NCBI GenBank assembly: GCA_019022495.1
Contig: JAFEKR010000046.1
Coordinates: 1 to 64,000 of the forward strand
Length of the DNA stretch: 64,000 nucleotides
Source of the DNA: Epichloe hybrida
Lineage: Eukaryota > Ascomycota > Sordariomycetes > Hypocreales > Clavicipitaceae
Direction of reading: 5' to 3'
Both the position numbers and the translations under genes were made by a program. Shown piece by piece: positions 44,101 to 58,110 of this stretch. The notes under the pieces are model-generated. The model had not been told where the DNA came from, made no database searches, and was given only the letters and a program-made list of their open reading frames with translations. Position 1 is the first letter of the stretch, and every line of letters begins with the position of its first letter.

Positions 44101-46981
44101 TAGAATAGATTATTTATAATGCTAGAAAGAACTTTACATTAGTAAAATTTAAGCATTATACATAATTACTATTAATTAAGATTAATGAAGTTCTAGTCAA
44201 GGCCCATAATAGCATTAGAAAAGTTAAACGCTATTATAAACTATTACAGCAAGCCTATATAATCATTATAGACTCTATAGGTTAAGATCTCACGCCTAAG
44301 TAATAACTTTAGATAGCTATAAAAGCTATAAATAACTTAGCAGGCCCTAATAGTCTTATCCCTATAATTCTTGTCTTTAGTGCATATCCACAGATAACTA
44401 ATGAGTTACCACTAAGTATATCTATTATTTAATAAGCTAAAGCAATCCGCAAAGCTACTAACAAGGTCTGACAACTCCTAGCAAAGCAATAAGTTTACAA
44501 TGCTCTAAGAACCCGAAATAGCCTAAATACGCTACTAACGCACTAACTTCCATTATAATCAGATGTATGCGTATAGAGAGAGAAAGATAGATAGCATAGC
44601 CCCTATAAGCTTCTTACTACTAATAAAGAAACCTATACCCTTTAAATACCCTGTAAACTAACAAGATTCTAATTAATAGTTATTAAACTATACTATCATA
44701 ACCTATACTATACTAAAGAACTTTGTGAGTTAATACCTAGAGATAAAGACTAAGCTATAGATATAAATAAGACCCTAATAATTAAAGAGATTGTCCCTAA
44801 AGCTTTAGAAATAAATAAGAAACTACTATAGCCTAAGAGAAAGCATAGAAGACTACGAAAGAAGCTTATAGTTTAATTTAACCTTATAGGAACTAAATAC
44901 ATAGTAACTATGTACTTAGTGAATAAAGACTAAGAGAAAGCATTAATAAAGGAACTTATGGCTAATAGTAAGTTAAGTGTAGCATTTATTATAGTAAAGG
45001 AAGAAGCTAATTAGGATCTAGCCCTTTAGTTATATTAAGAAGGAAAGATTATAACTCTAGGTAAGCCCTTTAAGCTATTAGATTAGATTAAGATTAATGC
45101 TTTGCAAGCCTATAATGTGTTCAGATTCACGCTATTCGATCCTACTAAACACAGTAATAAGAGACTCTTTAAATCTCGTATAGTAAGAGAAATTAAAGGC
45201 AAAGGAATAGCTACGCTATATAAAAAGTCATAACTTATGATTTAAGGGACGAATAATAAAGGGAAGGAATTTATCCTAACCTAATCCCTAATAATCTAAA
45301 GATTAAGCTAATGATTAATTGTCGTGATCACACTATCGCTTAGATCTAGAGGAATTATCCTATAGATTCAAGACATCACATAAGCTTACGTGTAATTAAA
45401 AACATAGCTTGTAAGATTAATCATTGCTATATTACCTAAGTAGAGAGCATATCTATTCCCTAAAGGAACTATTATGGAAGTTATCAAGCCTTTGTATAGA
45501 ATTATAGAAGCTAGAACCCACTGGTTTATAACTTACTTCCATTACTACAAAGAGATGCTTAAGATAATAACTTTGTCCTACGACCTATGCTTGCTAATCA
45601 CGGAAGAGAATAATAACAACCTCTTTAGGGTAGTTAGCATGTAGACTAACAATACGCTAGGCCTTAGTAACTAGGATTTCTATAACCTTAAAGAGAAGGA
45701 ACTACAGAAGGCGAATTTCTTAGTAAAGCTAAAGTAAAAGCTATTAGCTAAGAATCCCCTTATCTTTAATAGTTATATCCTTACCTAGAACGCTAATAAC
45801 TTAATAGAACTTTATTAGAAAGGCTAGAGTAAGAAGATTAGGCAAATTAACCTAAAATTACTAACTATGAAACAAGATTACATTGAATAATAAGCATGAG
45901 GAAGTTATATTATAACTATCTATTAACCTAAAGCCCTTTACAACCTATTAATCGTAGCATAACATTAAGATCTAACTCCTAATAATATAACTCGATTAAA
46001 CAAGCGACTTAACTAGCAGATCTAACATTAAGACTAAGGCCTATATTACATCTCTCTAGACCTTAAGAATACAAAGTTATTTGTGTTTGTGAATAGATCC
46101 CTTGCTAATAACAAAGATCTAAGTTCCTAGATAGGATACGTGATTGTAATTAGTAATAAAGAGGCGAAAGATAACATATTTACCTTAAAAGGTAATATTA
46201 TTACGTACAGCTTAACAAAGAGTAAGCATGTAACCTATAGCACCCTTGCTTCTAAACTATACTTAATAGTATAAGGTGCTAATGTGGCCTATGCAATTAC
46301 CACAACCCTTAACATAATTATAGACTAATTAAAGATTAACCGTATCCCTATAATTATCTATATAGACTCCTTTTTGTTATATAAGTGTCTTATGAAGCTA
46401 GGTTTCACGAAGGAGAAACGCCTTATAATTAACATTATAGCACTTCGGTAATCATATAAGCGACAAGAGATCTACAAAGTATAATGGATTAACGGTAATA
46501 ATAACCTTGCTAACGTAATAACAAAGGCATCTCTAAATAAGAGCCTCGAGACCTTTATTAACTCGAACGAAGCTGTAATTTGAGTTAAAGGCTAGGTGAA
46601 GAGACTAGAGACTAGATAAGATTGATAAGAACCTAATCCGACTATGCCTAAGCTAATAAGAAGCCCTTATTTTAATTCCCTATATCTACTTGTGTTTATT
46701 TTAAACAATTCTGATTATTTTAAACAATTCTGATTATTTTAAACAATTCTGATTTTTATTGCGTTTTTTAAGCTTTTAGAGCTCCTAATCGAGCCCGCTT
46801 CCTAATCCGCGGATTAAGCGATTTTTCCTTGCATTTCATTGTCAACCAATAGGGAGTCCGAATTTAACATCAGACCCACTTATCCTTACACAGGCTTATT
46901 TTATTTATATACTTACTAATTCCCTCTTTTAGCACTAGATTTATCCTGCCCCACTTTCTTCCTAAAAAGAGAAGTTGCTAG

Positions 46982-47213
46982 TATTACAATAACTAGGTTA
47001 ACATTAGGTTAACCACTAGGAAAGTGAAGCACGTGCGGCAGCTCCGCACTGTGATTAGCCGCACCCGTACGCGAGGCACACACGTAACTCGCGTCCCCCT
47101 TTTTCTTATGGCCACACAACGCTGTAGATAGCTTCAATCCTTAGACCTTATTATATTATTAAACCTAACCCTACGTTGCACTAGTGCATACCAATCCCTT
47201 AGTGTAACCAACA
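46982..47213 (+). repeat. Copia-C 3' LTR
   Basis: 232-bp partner of 40900-41131, followed by the gatag duplication at 47214-47218. Confidence 0.88.
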
Positions 47214-50200
47214 GATAGTAAAGGAATCTAGACCTTCTATAAGAGTAAAGGCTACTAGTAATAGTAAGGCTCTAACTATTACCCCTAAAAAACCCTAAGA
47301 ATATAAGTTACCCTTATACCTTTAATAGCTTACTTATAACTTCTCTAGTAATTAGAAAGAATGTATTAAGCTAGATCTAGAGACTACTATATAGCTTAAG
47401 CTTAATAACCGGATTATAAGATTTATTAACCTTAGTAAGTATTAAGGTTAGAGAGATAATAACTTATAGGAATCATTCTAAGAAGACTTTAAAGGCTAGT
47501 CTAAAGACACCTTTAAAAGGGTATCTAAGGATATTATTAGAGAATTACGTAATTCTTTATAAGATTATAGCATTCTTATTAGGCAAGGCCTAGGATATTT
47601 AATCCTAGTATTACTTAAGGAAGTGCTTTATTAAACCTTAATGCCCCTTTAGTTATAGGAAAGATTATAAGAAAGACTATAATCTTCTAAACCCCTAGAG
47701 CCTTAACATTAATAGCCCTGATAACCTACCCTAGAAATCTACCTTCCCTAACCCTAGAGATTACTTAAACCCTTACAAGAACCCCTGTGATAATCCCTAT
47801 TATATTAATAGCTCTATCTAGATAATTATTATTAAGAATAACTAGTGGACTGTTATTTATAATAAATTATACCTTTATAGTAATTCCCCTCTAAAGATTA
47901 GATTATAAAGAAGATCTTAGAGCTTATAAAGATATATAAGGATAGTAACCGCTATAGTAGAAAGCTATATAACTTCTTGACGCTAAAGATTATGCTCTTT
48001 AAAAATAAGTGTAATAGAATTAACCTTCCTTAAACGTATTATTAGAAGGCTTTCCCTATTATATTAATAGGTAATACTAAGTAATACTACCTTAATTACC
48101 TCTTTAGGAATAACTATTCCTATAAAGAGATAATTACTTATATTTATTAGCGCTTTAAGATAGAAAGTAACTAGTAATTCTATTACTATAAGTAAAGTAG
48201 TATAACACTAAAGAGTATAATTAAGAAGAACCCTAATAAAAGTAAGCTTAATTACCTTAAGATTATATTATTAACCCTTAAGAAAATCTATAGAGGCCTA
48301 TACCCTACTAAAATAGTAAATACTAAACTTTATAAGTAGGCCTTAAATACTATAGCTAGTATGCCTAAATATTAGATAGTGGAATACATACACTCTACAG
48401 GCTTTGAAAGTCTTGCTAGAGACCTTTGTAAGGTAATTACTATTATGGAATTAAATAAGAAGTCCTCCTAATACCTTTAGTACTAATAAGGAGACCCTCT
48501 AGAGGCTATGTTTACTAATTATTAGTACAGATAGTAATTATCCCCCTGTAGCAGAGGAAGTTATTATAGATAGAGCCCTAGGCTAAGCACTAAGCGCTAC
48601 TTTATATACAGTAAGAGTAGCTGCTAGTTCTCTAATTACTTCGCTAAAGAATGCTAAAAGGAAAAAGACTACTAGTAGGCTAGTAAAATATATTATATAC
48701 CCCCTTTAGAGAAAAGATTCTAGGTATTCCTTGCCTCCTATAAAGAGTAGGATAATAATAAGCCTAATAAAGGCTTAGGTTAGAATTAGGAATTATATCT
48801 TTTAGCCTATATAGAAGCTAAAGATAATAATAATAATATGGAGGAGCTACTATTAACAGCATACCTAAGTATCATATAATTCTTCTACTCCGGATTATAA
48901 ACTAACTATAACGCCACTAATATTAATGTTCTTATAACCCTAAATAATTAAGCCTTCTAATATGTATTCCTTAGGTAGGAGCTCTATAAGCTATAAGAGT
49001 GTAATAAAGGCTTAATTTACTATATCTCTAAAGAACGCTATTCTAAAGAGGTCTTTAGAGGGATTATACCTAATACTAGTGCTATAGGAAAGTTAACTAT
49101 AGGAGAGGTATAAGTAAAGGCCTTGCTAAGATTAATACCTTTATTAAAGGTAATCCCCTACGAACCCTAAATTATTACATTTAGCGCTAGATTAGTAGTT
49201 ATAAGAGGAATCCTTTATATGCCTATAGAGCTTAGAGAGCTTGAATTCTATGTCCTTAATATAGCTACCCCTTTTCTCTTCTTAATTACTAATATAGATA
49301 AGATATAAGTTAAGATTAATAACCTTACTAACATGCTTATCTAAGGTAATAAGACTATACCTATTATGTAATAATAGGGCTATCCTTAGTGGTTACTAGA
49401 AGTAAGAGAAATAGTTACCTTCTACCTTTTAGAAGGAGATATTCGTTAATTACATTATTAACTTAGTTACCCTTCTGTTTAATAACTTATAAAGATCCTT
49501 TACTAAGCTAGTTATAAAGTTAAACGCTAGGTAATTAAGGAATTAACTAAAGTCTACTACTATTACTAGATATATAGAAAGGCCCCTAGTTAATTCAAGT
49601 TTACAATTAAAGATAACCACGAATTTAACTACAAGATCATTATTAATATCATGTAAATCAATAGCTAACTAGTGCTTCACATTATTAATTTAGTAATATT
49701 ATTTTAGGTAGCCTAATTCCTTAATCTAAAGAAGTAAAAGGCTTAAGATATCTAGGATATAATCCGTAAATATTAGATTAATACTTATCTTAGACCTCCA
49801 GAATGGATTATACACAACGCTAGCAATAACTTCGCTTCCGCTAAGTTTAAGCACTATACTTAACTAATATTAATTAAGACTAATAAGATGCTAATTAAAG
49901 CCTATAATAGTATTAGAAAGATTAAGAGATATTATGGACCTCTACGCTAAGCTTATAATATTATTATAGACTTAATTAGAACGGAGCTCGCGCTAGAGTA
50001 ATGCCTCTAAATAGCTATTAAGGCTATTAATAACTTTATAGGCCTAAATAGTATTATCCTAACTATACTAGTCTTTAGAGGCTACCTATAGATAATAGAT
50101 AAGTTACTACTAAGCATCTCTATTATTTAATATACTAAGGTAATTCGTAAAGCCACTAATAAAGTCCGCTATTATCTAGCTTCGCGGTAGGTTTATAATA

Positions 50201-52652
50201 CCCTTAAAGCCTAGAATAGCCCTAATACAGCGCCTATATATTAGCTACCCCTATAGGCTAGTATATATATATAGAGAGAGAAAGGTAGCTAGTATAGCCT
50301 ATATAAGCTACTTACTACTAATAAAGAGACTTATACTATTAATATACCCTATAGCCTAGTAAAGTTCCGCTCTATAGTAGTAAAGCCTTATTATAAAGAC
50401 CTATATATCACAGAGGGACTAGAGTAGCAGGAGATAAAGCCCTATAATATACCAGAGTAGTAGGAGATAAAGCCTAGTAACGTAGAGGAAAAAGTAATTA
50501 CATAACTAACTACTACTAATAAAAGAGATTCTCTAATAGAAGATAGTAAAAAGCTATAGACACTAGCTAAGAGAAAGCAAGGGAGACTAAGAAAGGCCCT
50601 TATAGTGTAATTTATAAGTGTAGGAGAGTCTAATAAAGAGGCTTATAAAGCCTAAAAGGCCCTAAGGGGAAGCTATTAAGTTAAAGACTTATTACTATAC
50701 CCTAAAGGAATAAAAGTAAGGAAAAGAAGACCTTATAGCCCTAAGAAGGACATTAGCTTAGTTTAGCTCTATATACTTATAAATAAAGATTAAGAGAAGG
50801 CCTTTATTTAAGAGGTTATAACTAGAGGGATACTAAGCATAGCATTTCTTATAGTAAAGGAAGAGGCTAATTAAAACCTTGCCCTTTAGCTTTACTAAGA
50901 AGGAAAGATTATAACCCTAGGAAAACCCTTTAAGTAGTTTAATTAAGCTAAGATTAACGCTTTATAAGCTTAGGATATATTTAAATTCATTAAGTTTAAC
51001 CTAGCAAAGCACAGAGGCTATAGAATCTTTAATTCTTATATAGTTAGAGAGATTAAAGGCAGAGGAATAGACTCGCTATATAAGAAATCCCGCCTTATTA
51101 TATAAGGCTATAATAACAAAGGAAAGGAATTTATCCTAATATAATTGCTAATAATACAATAAGCAAGCTAACGCCTTATTATAGCTATCGCTCTATTATT
51201 AAAAAGAAAAGGCATTTACCTTTGGATTCGCGATATTACATAAGCCTACACTTAATCGCACATAATGCTAATAAGGCTAATTATTGTAAGACTACTAAAG
51301 CAGATTACATATCTCTTTCTAGAAGGGACTATAATTAAATTAATTAGACCTCTTTATAGGATTACAAAGGCTAGAACCTACTAGTAGGTAACATACTTCT
51401 ATTACCATAGGGATAACCTTAATATAATAACTTTAACCTATAATCCCTACTTATTAATTATAGCTCTAAATAATAAGAACCTCTTTAGCATTATTAGAAT
51501 ACAAACTAATAATACATTAGGCCTAAGTAATAATAACTTCTTCTAAAAAGAAGAGAAAGAGCTCTAGAAGGCTAATTTTATAGCTAAAGAAAAGCAATAA
51601 TTAACTGCTAAGAATCCCCTTATCTTTAATAGGTGTATCTTAACCTAAAACACTAATAATTTGTTAATCTTAACCTAGAAGGGCTAAAGTTAGAAGATTA
51701 AGGAAGTTAATCCTTAATCCCTAATAGTAAAGTAAGACTACGTAAAATAATAAGCCTAAGGAAGCTATATTATAACTATATGTTAACTAGAAGCTTCCTA
51801 TAACCTATTAATTATAGCTTAACACTAAGAGCCCTTTATAAAAGATATTACATACCTTAATAAACGCCTTAAGTAGTAGATTAAGAATTAATAATATAAA
51901 CTATAATATATTCCTTTAGTTCTTAAAGAGGCAAAGCTTTTTATATTTATAAATAGATCGCTTACTAATAACAAGGATCTAAGCTCATAGATTAGATACG
52001 TAATTATAATTAGTAATAAGATAATGCAAGATAACAATACCTTTATTATAAAAGGTAACATTATTATATATAGCTTAATAAAGAGCAAGAGAGTTACTTA
52101 TAGCGCGCTTACCTCTAGTTATATAGTATAGTTTAAGGCGTAGATATTACCTACGTAATTTCCATAACTCTATACTAGATCACAGATTAATTAAAGATGC
52201 CTTAGATTCCTATAATTCTCTGTACTAACTCTTTTTTATTATATAAATACCTTATAAAGCTAGGAACCATAAAGGAGAAGAGACTAATGATTAATATTAT
52301 AGCTCTTTGTTAATTATATAAGAGGCATAAGATTTATAAAGTTAGGTGGATTAATAGCAATAACAATCTAGCAGATGTAATAATAAAAGCATTACTAAAT
52401 TTATTACTTTTCTCTTTAATTAATTTAAACGAATTAACGATTTGTGTTAAAGGATAGGTAAAGAGACCTGTAATATTAGGAAACGGGAGCTTAGGCAAGG
52501 AATAATAGATTAATTTAATTAACCAATACTATAACAGCTAATCAGAGCAGCGAATTCCTATTAAGGGATTCACTAGTGTACACTTCCCTTTAATCTAATT
52601 TTTATTACGTTTTTAAGCTCTTTAGCTATAAAGGAAAAAGAGAGATTACTAG

Positions 52653-52910
52653 TGTTAATTCCTTTGGATCTTCATTAGTTTAATCGTAGCTAAAGACCGG
52701 ACTAATTATAGGTCTAGCGCGATACATGTAATATGATTAGCTACATTAATTCGCCACCCCCTTTTGTGCCCCACATACGGATTTCGCCCACTTTTCTAGC
52801 ATCTAGACTTTCCCTCTCTTCTCCCTCTTTCCTAGCTAGCTAACTAACTATCATCAACTTCGAATTTATACGGGATTTATTACCTGCGTAGGACCTTGGT
52901 GCATCCAACA
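52653..52910 (+). repeat. Copia-B 3' LTR
   Basis: 258-bp partner of 39821-40078, followed by the gtaat duplication. Confidence 0.9.
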
Positions 52911-55900
52911 GTAATAAGAGATAAGAATAGAACCTAACTACAGCTAGGAATAACTTTAAACTACGAGATAGTGGCTGCTAAGGACTGCGGGACTTAGGTG
53001 GGAGGTTTAAGGACTACGGGACTTAAACACACTAGTCAAAGTATAAATAATAAGAACCTTATCTTTAATAAGACTAGGAATTAGAGATAATAACACACCT
53101 AGAGATATGGATTACGGCAGAACTAGAAATAGAATAATCTAATAATAAACAAATAACCTAAGAATAACTTGTAAATAAGCTAAGAGCTAATAGATTAGCA
53201 CTATTAGGAATAACTAATTAATAGAATACTAAGAGATTCTAGAAGTCTTATTCTAGGCTAGATACGCTAAGATATAAGGACACTTTAAATTAATTTAAGG
53301 GACTATAGAAATCGGGTTTAACCTAGAGAAGCTATCCCTAGTAGCCTCTATTTCTAGACTTAGCGAAATACTACTATCTCCTTACTAATAGAATACAACC
53401 TAGATAGACTTAGACACTAAGATCCTTCTCTAAATTTTTAAAGACTATAGAATTACACCTAAGACCTAGAAACTCGCCTTAGTAATTAGTATTTACTAGA
53501 CTTAACCTAATAAGGGAAATGTACTATAGACTTTATTTAAATAAAGTAATAAGTTAAGTATTTTATCACTATATTTATTACTATAAAAAATAAGTAACTA
53601 TAAATATTAAATTAGAACCTCTAGTAGTAATTAATCTCCTATGCTATAGTAGTAAAGAAGTTATTATAGGTAAGCGTAACACCTCTAGATAAGAGAACTA
53701 AACCTTATGCTTTAAAGTAAGCTTTAAACTACCTTTTACTTATAAAAACCATGGTTTACTAAGCTTATTCTACTACTAAATCCTAATAAAGGGCGCACGG
53801 ACTACTAACCTACTTTTACCTTACTTTGCTTTACTTTTGTCTCTACTCTTTTGCTTATCTAACCTTCTAATTAGATAGAATAGTATAAATATAGTTTATA
53901 CACTATGCTTTAGAGGCGAGAATCTAGCTTAGAGCTAGATATAAAAGGTTTAAAGAGTTAAATTATTACGTAATTAGGAGCGCCTAACTTAGGAATAGAG
54001 AAATTGGCGAAAAGAAATAGGAAGGTAGTAAAGGAGGCTAAGATAGTTTTCTTACTAGTTAGGGGACACTTAATTTTTCTTTTCCTTTTAGACTTTAGGT
54101 AACCTAATAGAGAACTTTATTATAGTAAGTTTTAAGTTTAACCTTATCCTCTATTAAGACTGGAATTCGTTATAGCGTAATTCTAGCTTTGTTAAAAGAA
54201 ATCTTTTTTACCTATGCTTAGGTGATTTTGTTTCTATCCCCTAGAACCTTTGTCTTTCCTTTATAAACAATTTACCTCTTAAAACATAATTACGGGTAGA
54301 CCTAATCCTAGACTTTAACTCTGAATTAGAGAGGACTTTATCTCTATTTCGTCCGAGTCTGGGTTCTGAATCACCCCTTATCTTGTCTTTGTAAGAAGAT
54401 ATATTGCCTTGTTTTCTAACCTTATTAATTTAATCTCCTATACCTAAAGAATCTAGTAAGGCTAGATAGTTCCCTATAATAAATATTCCTCTGGTACTAA
54501 TGATATTATATAATATTAGGGGGATGACTTTCTCTGGTTACCTTAAAGATAGACTAGCCTAAGACTATGTGAATTACTGTATAGCTATGGTAATAATAGC
54601 TTAAATCCCTAAATACACTAAAACCCTAGTATATTATAACTTTACTTAGGGCCTAAGAGGAAAAGCTATGACTTAGTATAAAGACTTAGACACTAAGGAG
54701 AGGAAATAGAATATTCTTAAAGATAAGTTTATAGAAAAATTTAAGAAACTAGACCCCCTCCTAGAAGTAGCTGCTTAATAAGAGTTATATTATTTTACTA
54801 AGGAAACTAGAGAGATACTAAATGCTTATATTTAAAAAGCAGAACGTTTAGTATTAAAAGTAGGAACAAATATAAAACATGTCCTTCTTACTAACTTCCT
54901 ATTATATATAGCTAATAGGGAGGTGGATAAACGCCTATAGGAGAGAGTAGTAGACTATTTATATGCGATAAATAAATAGGGTTACGGATTAGCTTTAAAA
55001 GATCTTATAATATTAGAACTTAAAGTTATTCTATATAATTGTTGCTTATCTGCTTCTAAGAAACTCCTATGATTTAGTGAAGATCCTAGAATAATAGATT
55101 ATTTAGACCTAGTTTATATGTAAATAGAAGAATAAGCTAAGAGAGATAAGTTAGCTACTAAAGCCTAAATAAAGAGAGACAAATAGATAGCAAAGCTTAT
55201 TCGCTAGCTTAAAGCATTCTAAGCTTAATCTATAGGAGAATTATCTAGGCTATATAGGTAATTAGGATAGGGGAGGTATATAACTAATAATTCTCCCTAG
55301 TCCCCTAGGAAGTCTGTAATAATAATAACTAAGTTAGGATAGGGAGATGTGTAACATAATCTAGACTTCTTCTAGTATTTCTTATATAGAGAATAGGGAT
55401 ACATAGGGTATAACTATTTATAAAGAGACACATGCCCCTAAGATAAGTTTAAGAAACATTAAGTACGTTAGAATACTAAAGGTTTATAGATAAGGAGAGA
55501 GTAATAATAAGAGTTAAATGATTTAAACTAGTCTAACTTTATTAGGGGTTTAGAAAGAGAGATAATCTTACTACTAGGTTTTATTCTAACTTAGGGATTT
55601 TTATTACTTAATACTTCTATGCTAAACTATAGACCCCTAAGTTATATCTAAGAGGAGAATAAGGTGGATTCTACCTATGCTATAACTCCTACTAAGGTAA
55701 AAGGGAAATTTATAAAACTTATATAGACACAAGGACTAGCTAGAAAGATCACAAAATAAGCTAATAAGCTAGGTATTATTTTAGATAAACGTGCTTAATA
55801 AAGAGTTAAGGAAATCTTAGATAAGGAAGATGCTAGTTAAACTTAGATTTAGTTATCTTTAGACACAATAGGTCTAGTCTAAGAAATAACTCTAGAGGAA

Positions 55901-57679
55901 TTCAAGAGATTGTTACTTACTCTAAGACCTTACTTAGATAGAATTATAGGTCCTCCCTAGGTCCTAATAGTTTTAAGTTCACCTAGAGATATACTAATAA
56001 AAGACATAAGGATAAAAGAGAATCCCCCCTAGAAACAAAGATTAAAGCTAGAGAAAATTTAGGTAACTAAAGAGTATTATATTCCTCTATTTAATCTAGG
56101 ATAATATCTTAGGAACATGATAGTTTCTATAAGCATCCTCTAGTTACTTTAACTTACTCTAATTATTTAATAATAGTTAAGCTATCTTATATAGTATTAG
56201 AAAAAGATAAAGAGTAAGGGGGCGAAGTCTATAATCTTGAATTTAATTAAACTATTTAAAGAAGTAGTCTAGCTAACTTTCTAGTCTAACGTAATAATTA
56301 GGTTAGTAAACGTAATTATTACTTAGAATAACATTATAAAACCTAATAGAGATATAGTAATAATATTAGGATATATCACAACGTATATTAAGGGACACTA
56401 ATATAACTTAGTCTTAATTAACGGAGGGTCTAGTGTAAAACTAGTAAGCAAAAGCTACCTAGTATAATATAGATTTCTAGTAGTTTAACTCCGTAAGAGA
56501 AGGTACATTCGAATAGCAAATAATACTAAACATCCAATTACCTTGTGTTCCTATCTATAGGTTATTACAGAAGGAATCCTAGCTTTAGTAAAGTTTTATA
56601 TTATACTAGTTTAGTAGGACTAGGATATATTATTAGGTAAAGTCTGGCTAAGAAGAATAGAAGCTATAGAGTATTATGCTAATAATAAGTTAGTTATTAA
56701 GGGAATAAACAGAGTCTCTTAGACTTTACTAATTTACCTATACTTAGATTTATTCTATAGGCCTAATAAATAAGGCTAAATCCCTAAGAGAACTAGACCT
56801 AAGGAATATATAGAGTTTATGAAAGATAATTAAGAGATCCTAGAAGAAGTTAAGGAAATCTTAAGGGGAATAAATATATAAATCCGTAAATAAATAAATA
56901 AGGCAGACCTAAAAAAATAAGGACTATAGATAATGTTACTAGTAATTATTCACGAGGGTTGCTAATTAATCTATTACTACTAGTTAAGGATAGGAGAATG
57001 AGCTCTAAATAAAGGATAACTAAGAACTAGACATAATATATATATTAGGAGGATGGATTATTAGAAGATTATATTACTAAAACTAGAAATAAAGAAGTAT
57101 TAGCTTAGATAAAGAAAGAAAAATAGGAAGTATTTATAAATAGCAAGAAAATAGAAATTAAAACAGAGAGAATAGTTATAAGTATTACTAAGTTAGATAA
57201 TCTAGAGGAGAATAGCATTATACTTAGAATAGAGAACTAAACTATATTAGGGAAACGCAAATTAACTTTAATTAATAGCGCTATAGTCCTATAGAAACTA
57301 ATTTAGACTTTTAAAATAAATAGCTTTACTAATAAAATTACTAATAAGATAGAAATAAAACCACTTACCTCTTACTCTTCTAAACTAATACTAATAGGAT
57401 AAATACCTAAGAAATAGAAGATTACCTAGAGTTAACTTAAATAAAGGGAGAAGGCCTAGAAGAGAGAATAAAGTAAAAACACTACTTATAGTATTATAAA
57501 GCTTAAACTACTAAACTAAATAAAGGAAGAACTTAAAGAGAATAAAATAACCTCTAACCTAATAGAAGATAAGGAAATAAAACTATTAGACCTCCTAGAA
57601 ATACTTGTAGGATTAGCTTAACTACCCTAGTAAGATAAGTATAATCTAGATACTAACGGACACTAGAGAGACCTAATTT

Positions 57680-58110
57680 ATATAGGAAAATAGAAAATCA
57701 AGGGGTTTACCTAGGGAAATAAAAAACCCTATATAAATGACTAGATTGAAGTTTTGCCTTAGAAAACATTAGATAGGTTACTATATTCTAAGGACTTAGC
57801 TATAGAGTAGCTAGCCAAATGCGCCCTAGACACGCTAGGACACGCGTATGCATTAATTTATATATAAAATTAGAAAATCAAGGGGTCCCCCTTAGAAATC
57901 GGAAATCCTTATACAAATAAGAAGTAGTAAGGTTTAGTAAAAGAAACTAGCGCTAGTAAGCATTATATTATAGACTTAGCTAATTTAGCTTCGCTAGGAA
58001 AGCGTGCACTAGGTGCATAGGATACGGCAAGATAGACTAGTAAGTTAATTTGTATGGGAAATTAGGAAATCAAGGGCTACCCCTTAAGATTCTGAAATCT
58101 CTATATAAAT
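57680..58110. repeat. Three ~185-bp degenerate direct repeats inside Gypsy
   Basis: The word aaattagaaaatcaaggggt and its variants, followed by cc-rich and ctatataaat-type sequence, occur near 57683, 57868 and 58053. Spacing is about 185 bp. It lies in the region between the protease and RNase H segments. It could be a repeated protein segment or a small foreign insertion. Confidence 0.55.

Larger units (their letters stand above)
40900..47213 (+). mobile_element. Copia-C: LTR retrotransposon nested in Copia-B
   Basis: LTRs of 232 bp (40900-41131 and 46982-47213): the left begins tgttgcgacaaccggg, and the right has decayed to tattacaataactagg by transitions. Both end in a-caaca/actaaca. The duplication gatag flanks the element (40895-40899 and 47214-47218). 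The 5.85-kb interior decodes to a polyprotein closely similar in plan to Copia-B: integrase near 43850-44260 (FKFIIKDNHKFNYKIIVNIV, KAHNSIRKVKRYYK), RT near 45500-45900 and RNase H near 46075-46590 (LFVFVNRSLANNKDLSSQ, EKRLIINIIAL). Dense TAG/TAA stops in place of Gln and Trp indicate RIP. Confidence 0.9.
39821..52910 (+). mobile_element. Copia-B: LTR retrotransposon nested in Gypsy, itself split by Copia-C
   Basis: LTRs of 258 bp each (39821-40078 and 52653-52910) start tgttaattcctt and end gtgcatc-aaca. The 5-bp duplication gtaat flanks them (39816-39820 and 52911-52915). The interior (40079-40899 plus 47219-52652) decodes, with very many TAG/TAA stops, to a fungal Copia polyprotein. Its integrase-like part lies near 49560-49900 (YYYQIYRKAPS, FKFTIKDNHEFNYKIIINI, FASAKFKHYT) and RNase H near 51940-52480 (NRSLTNNKDLSSQIRYVIII, EKRLMINIIAL). 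Almost all codons that could mutate to AT-rich stops by transition have done so. Inactive. Confidence 0.88.
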
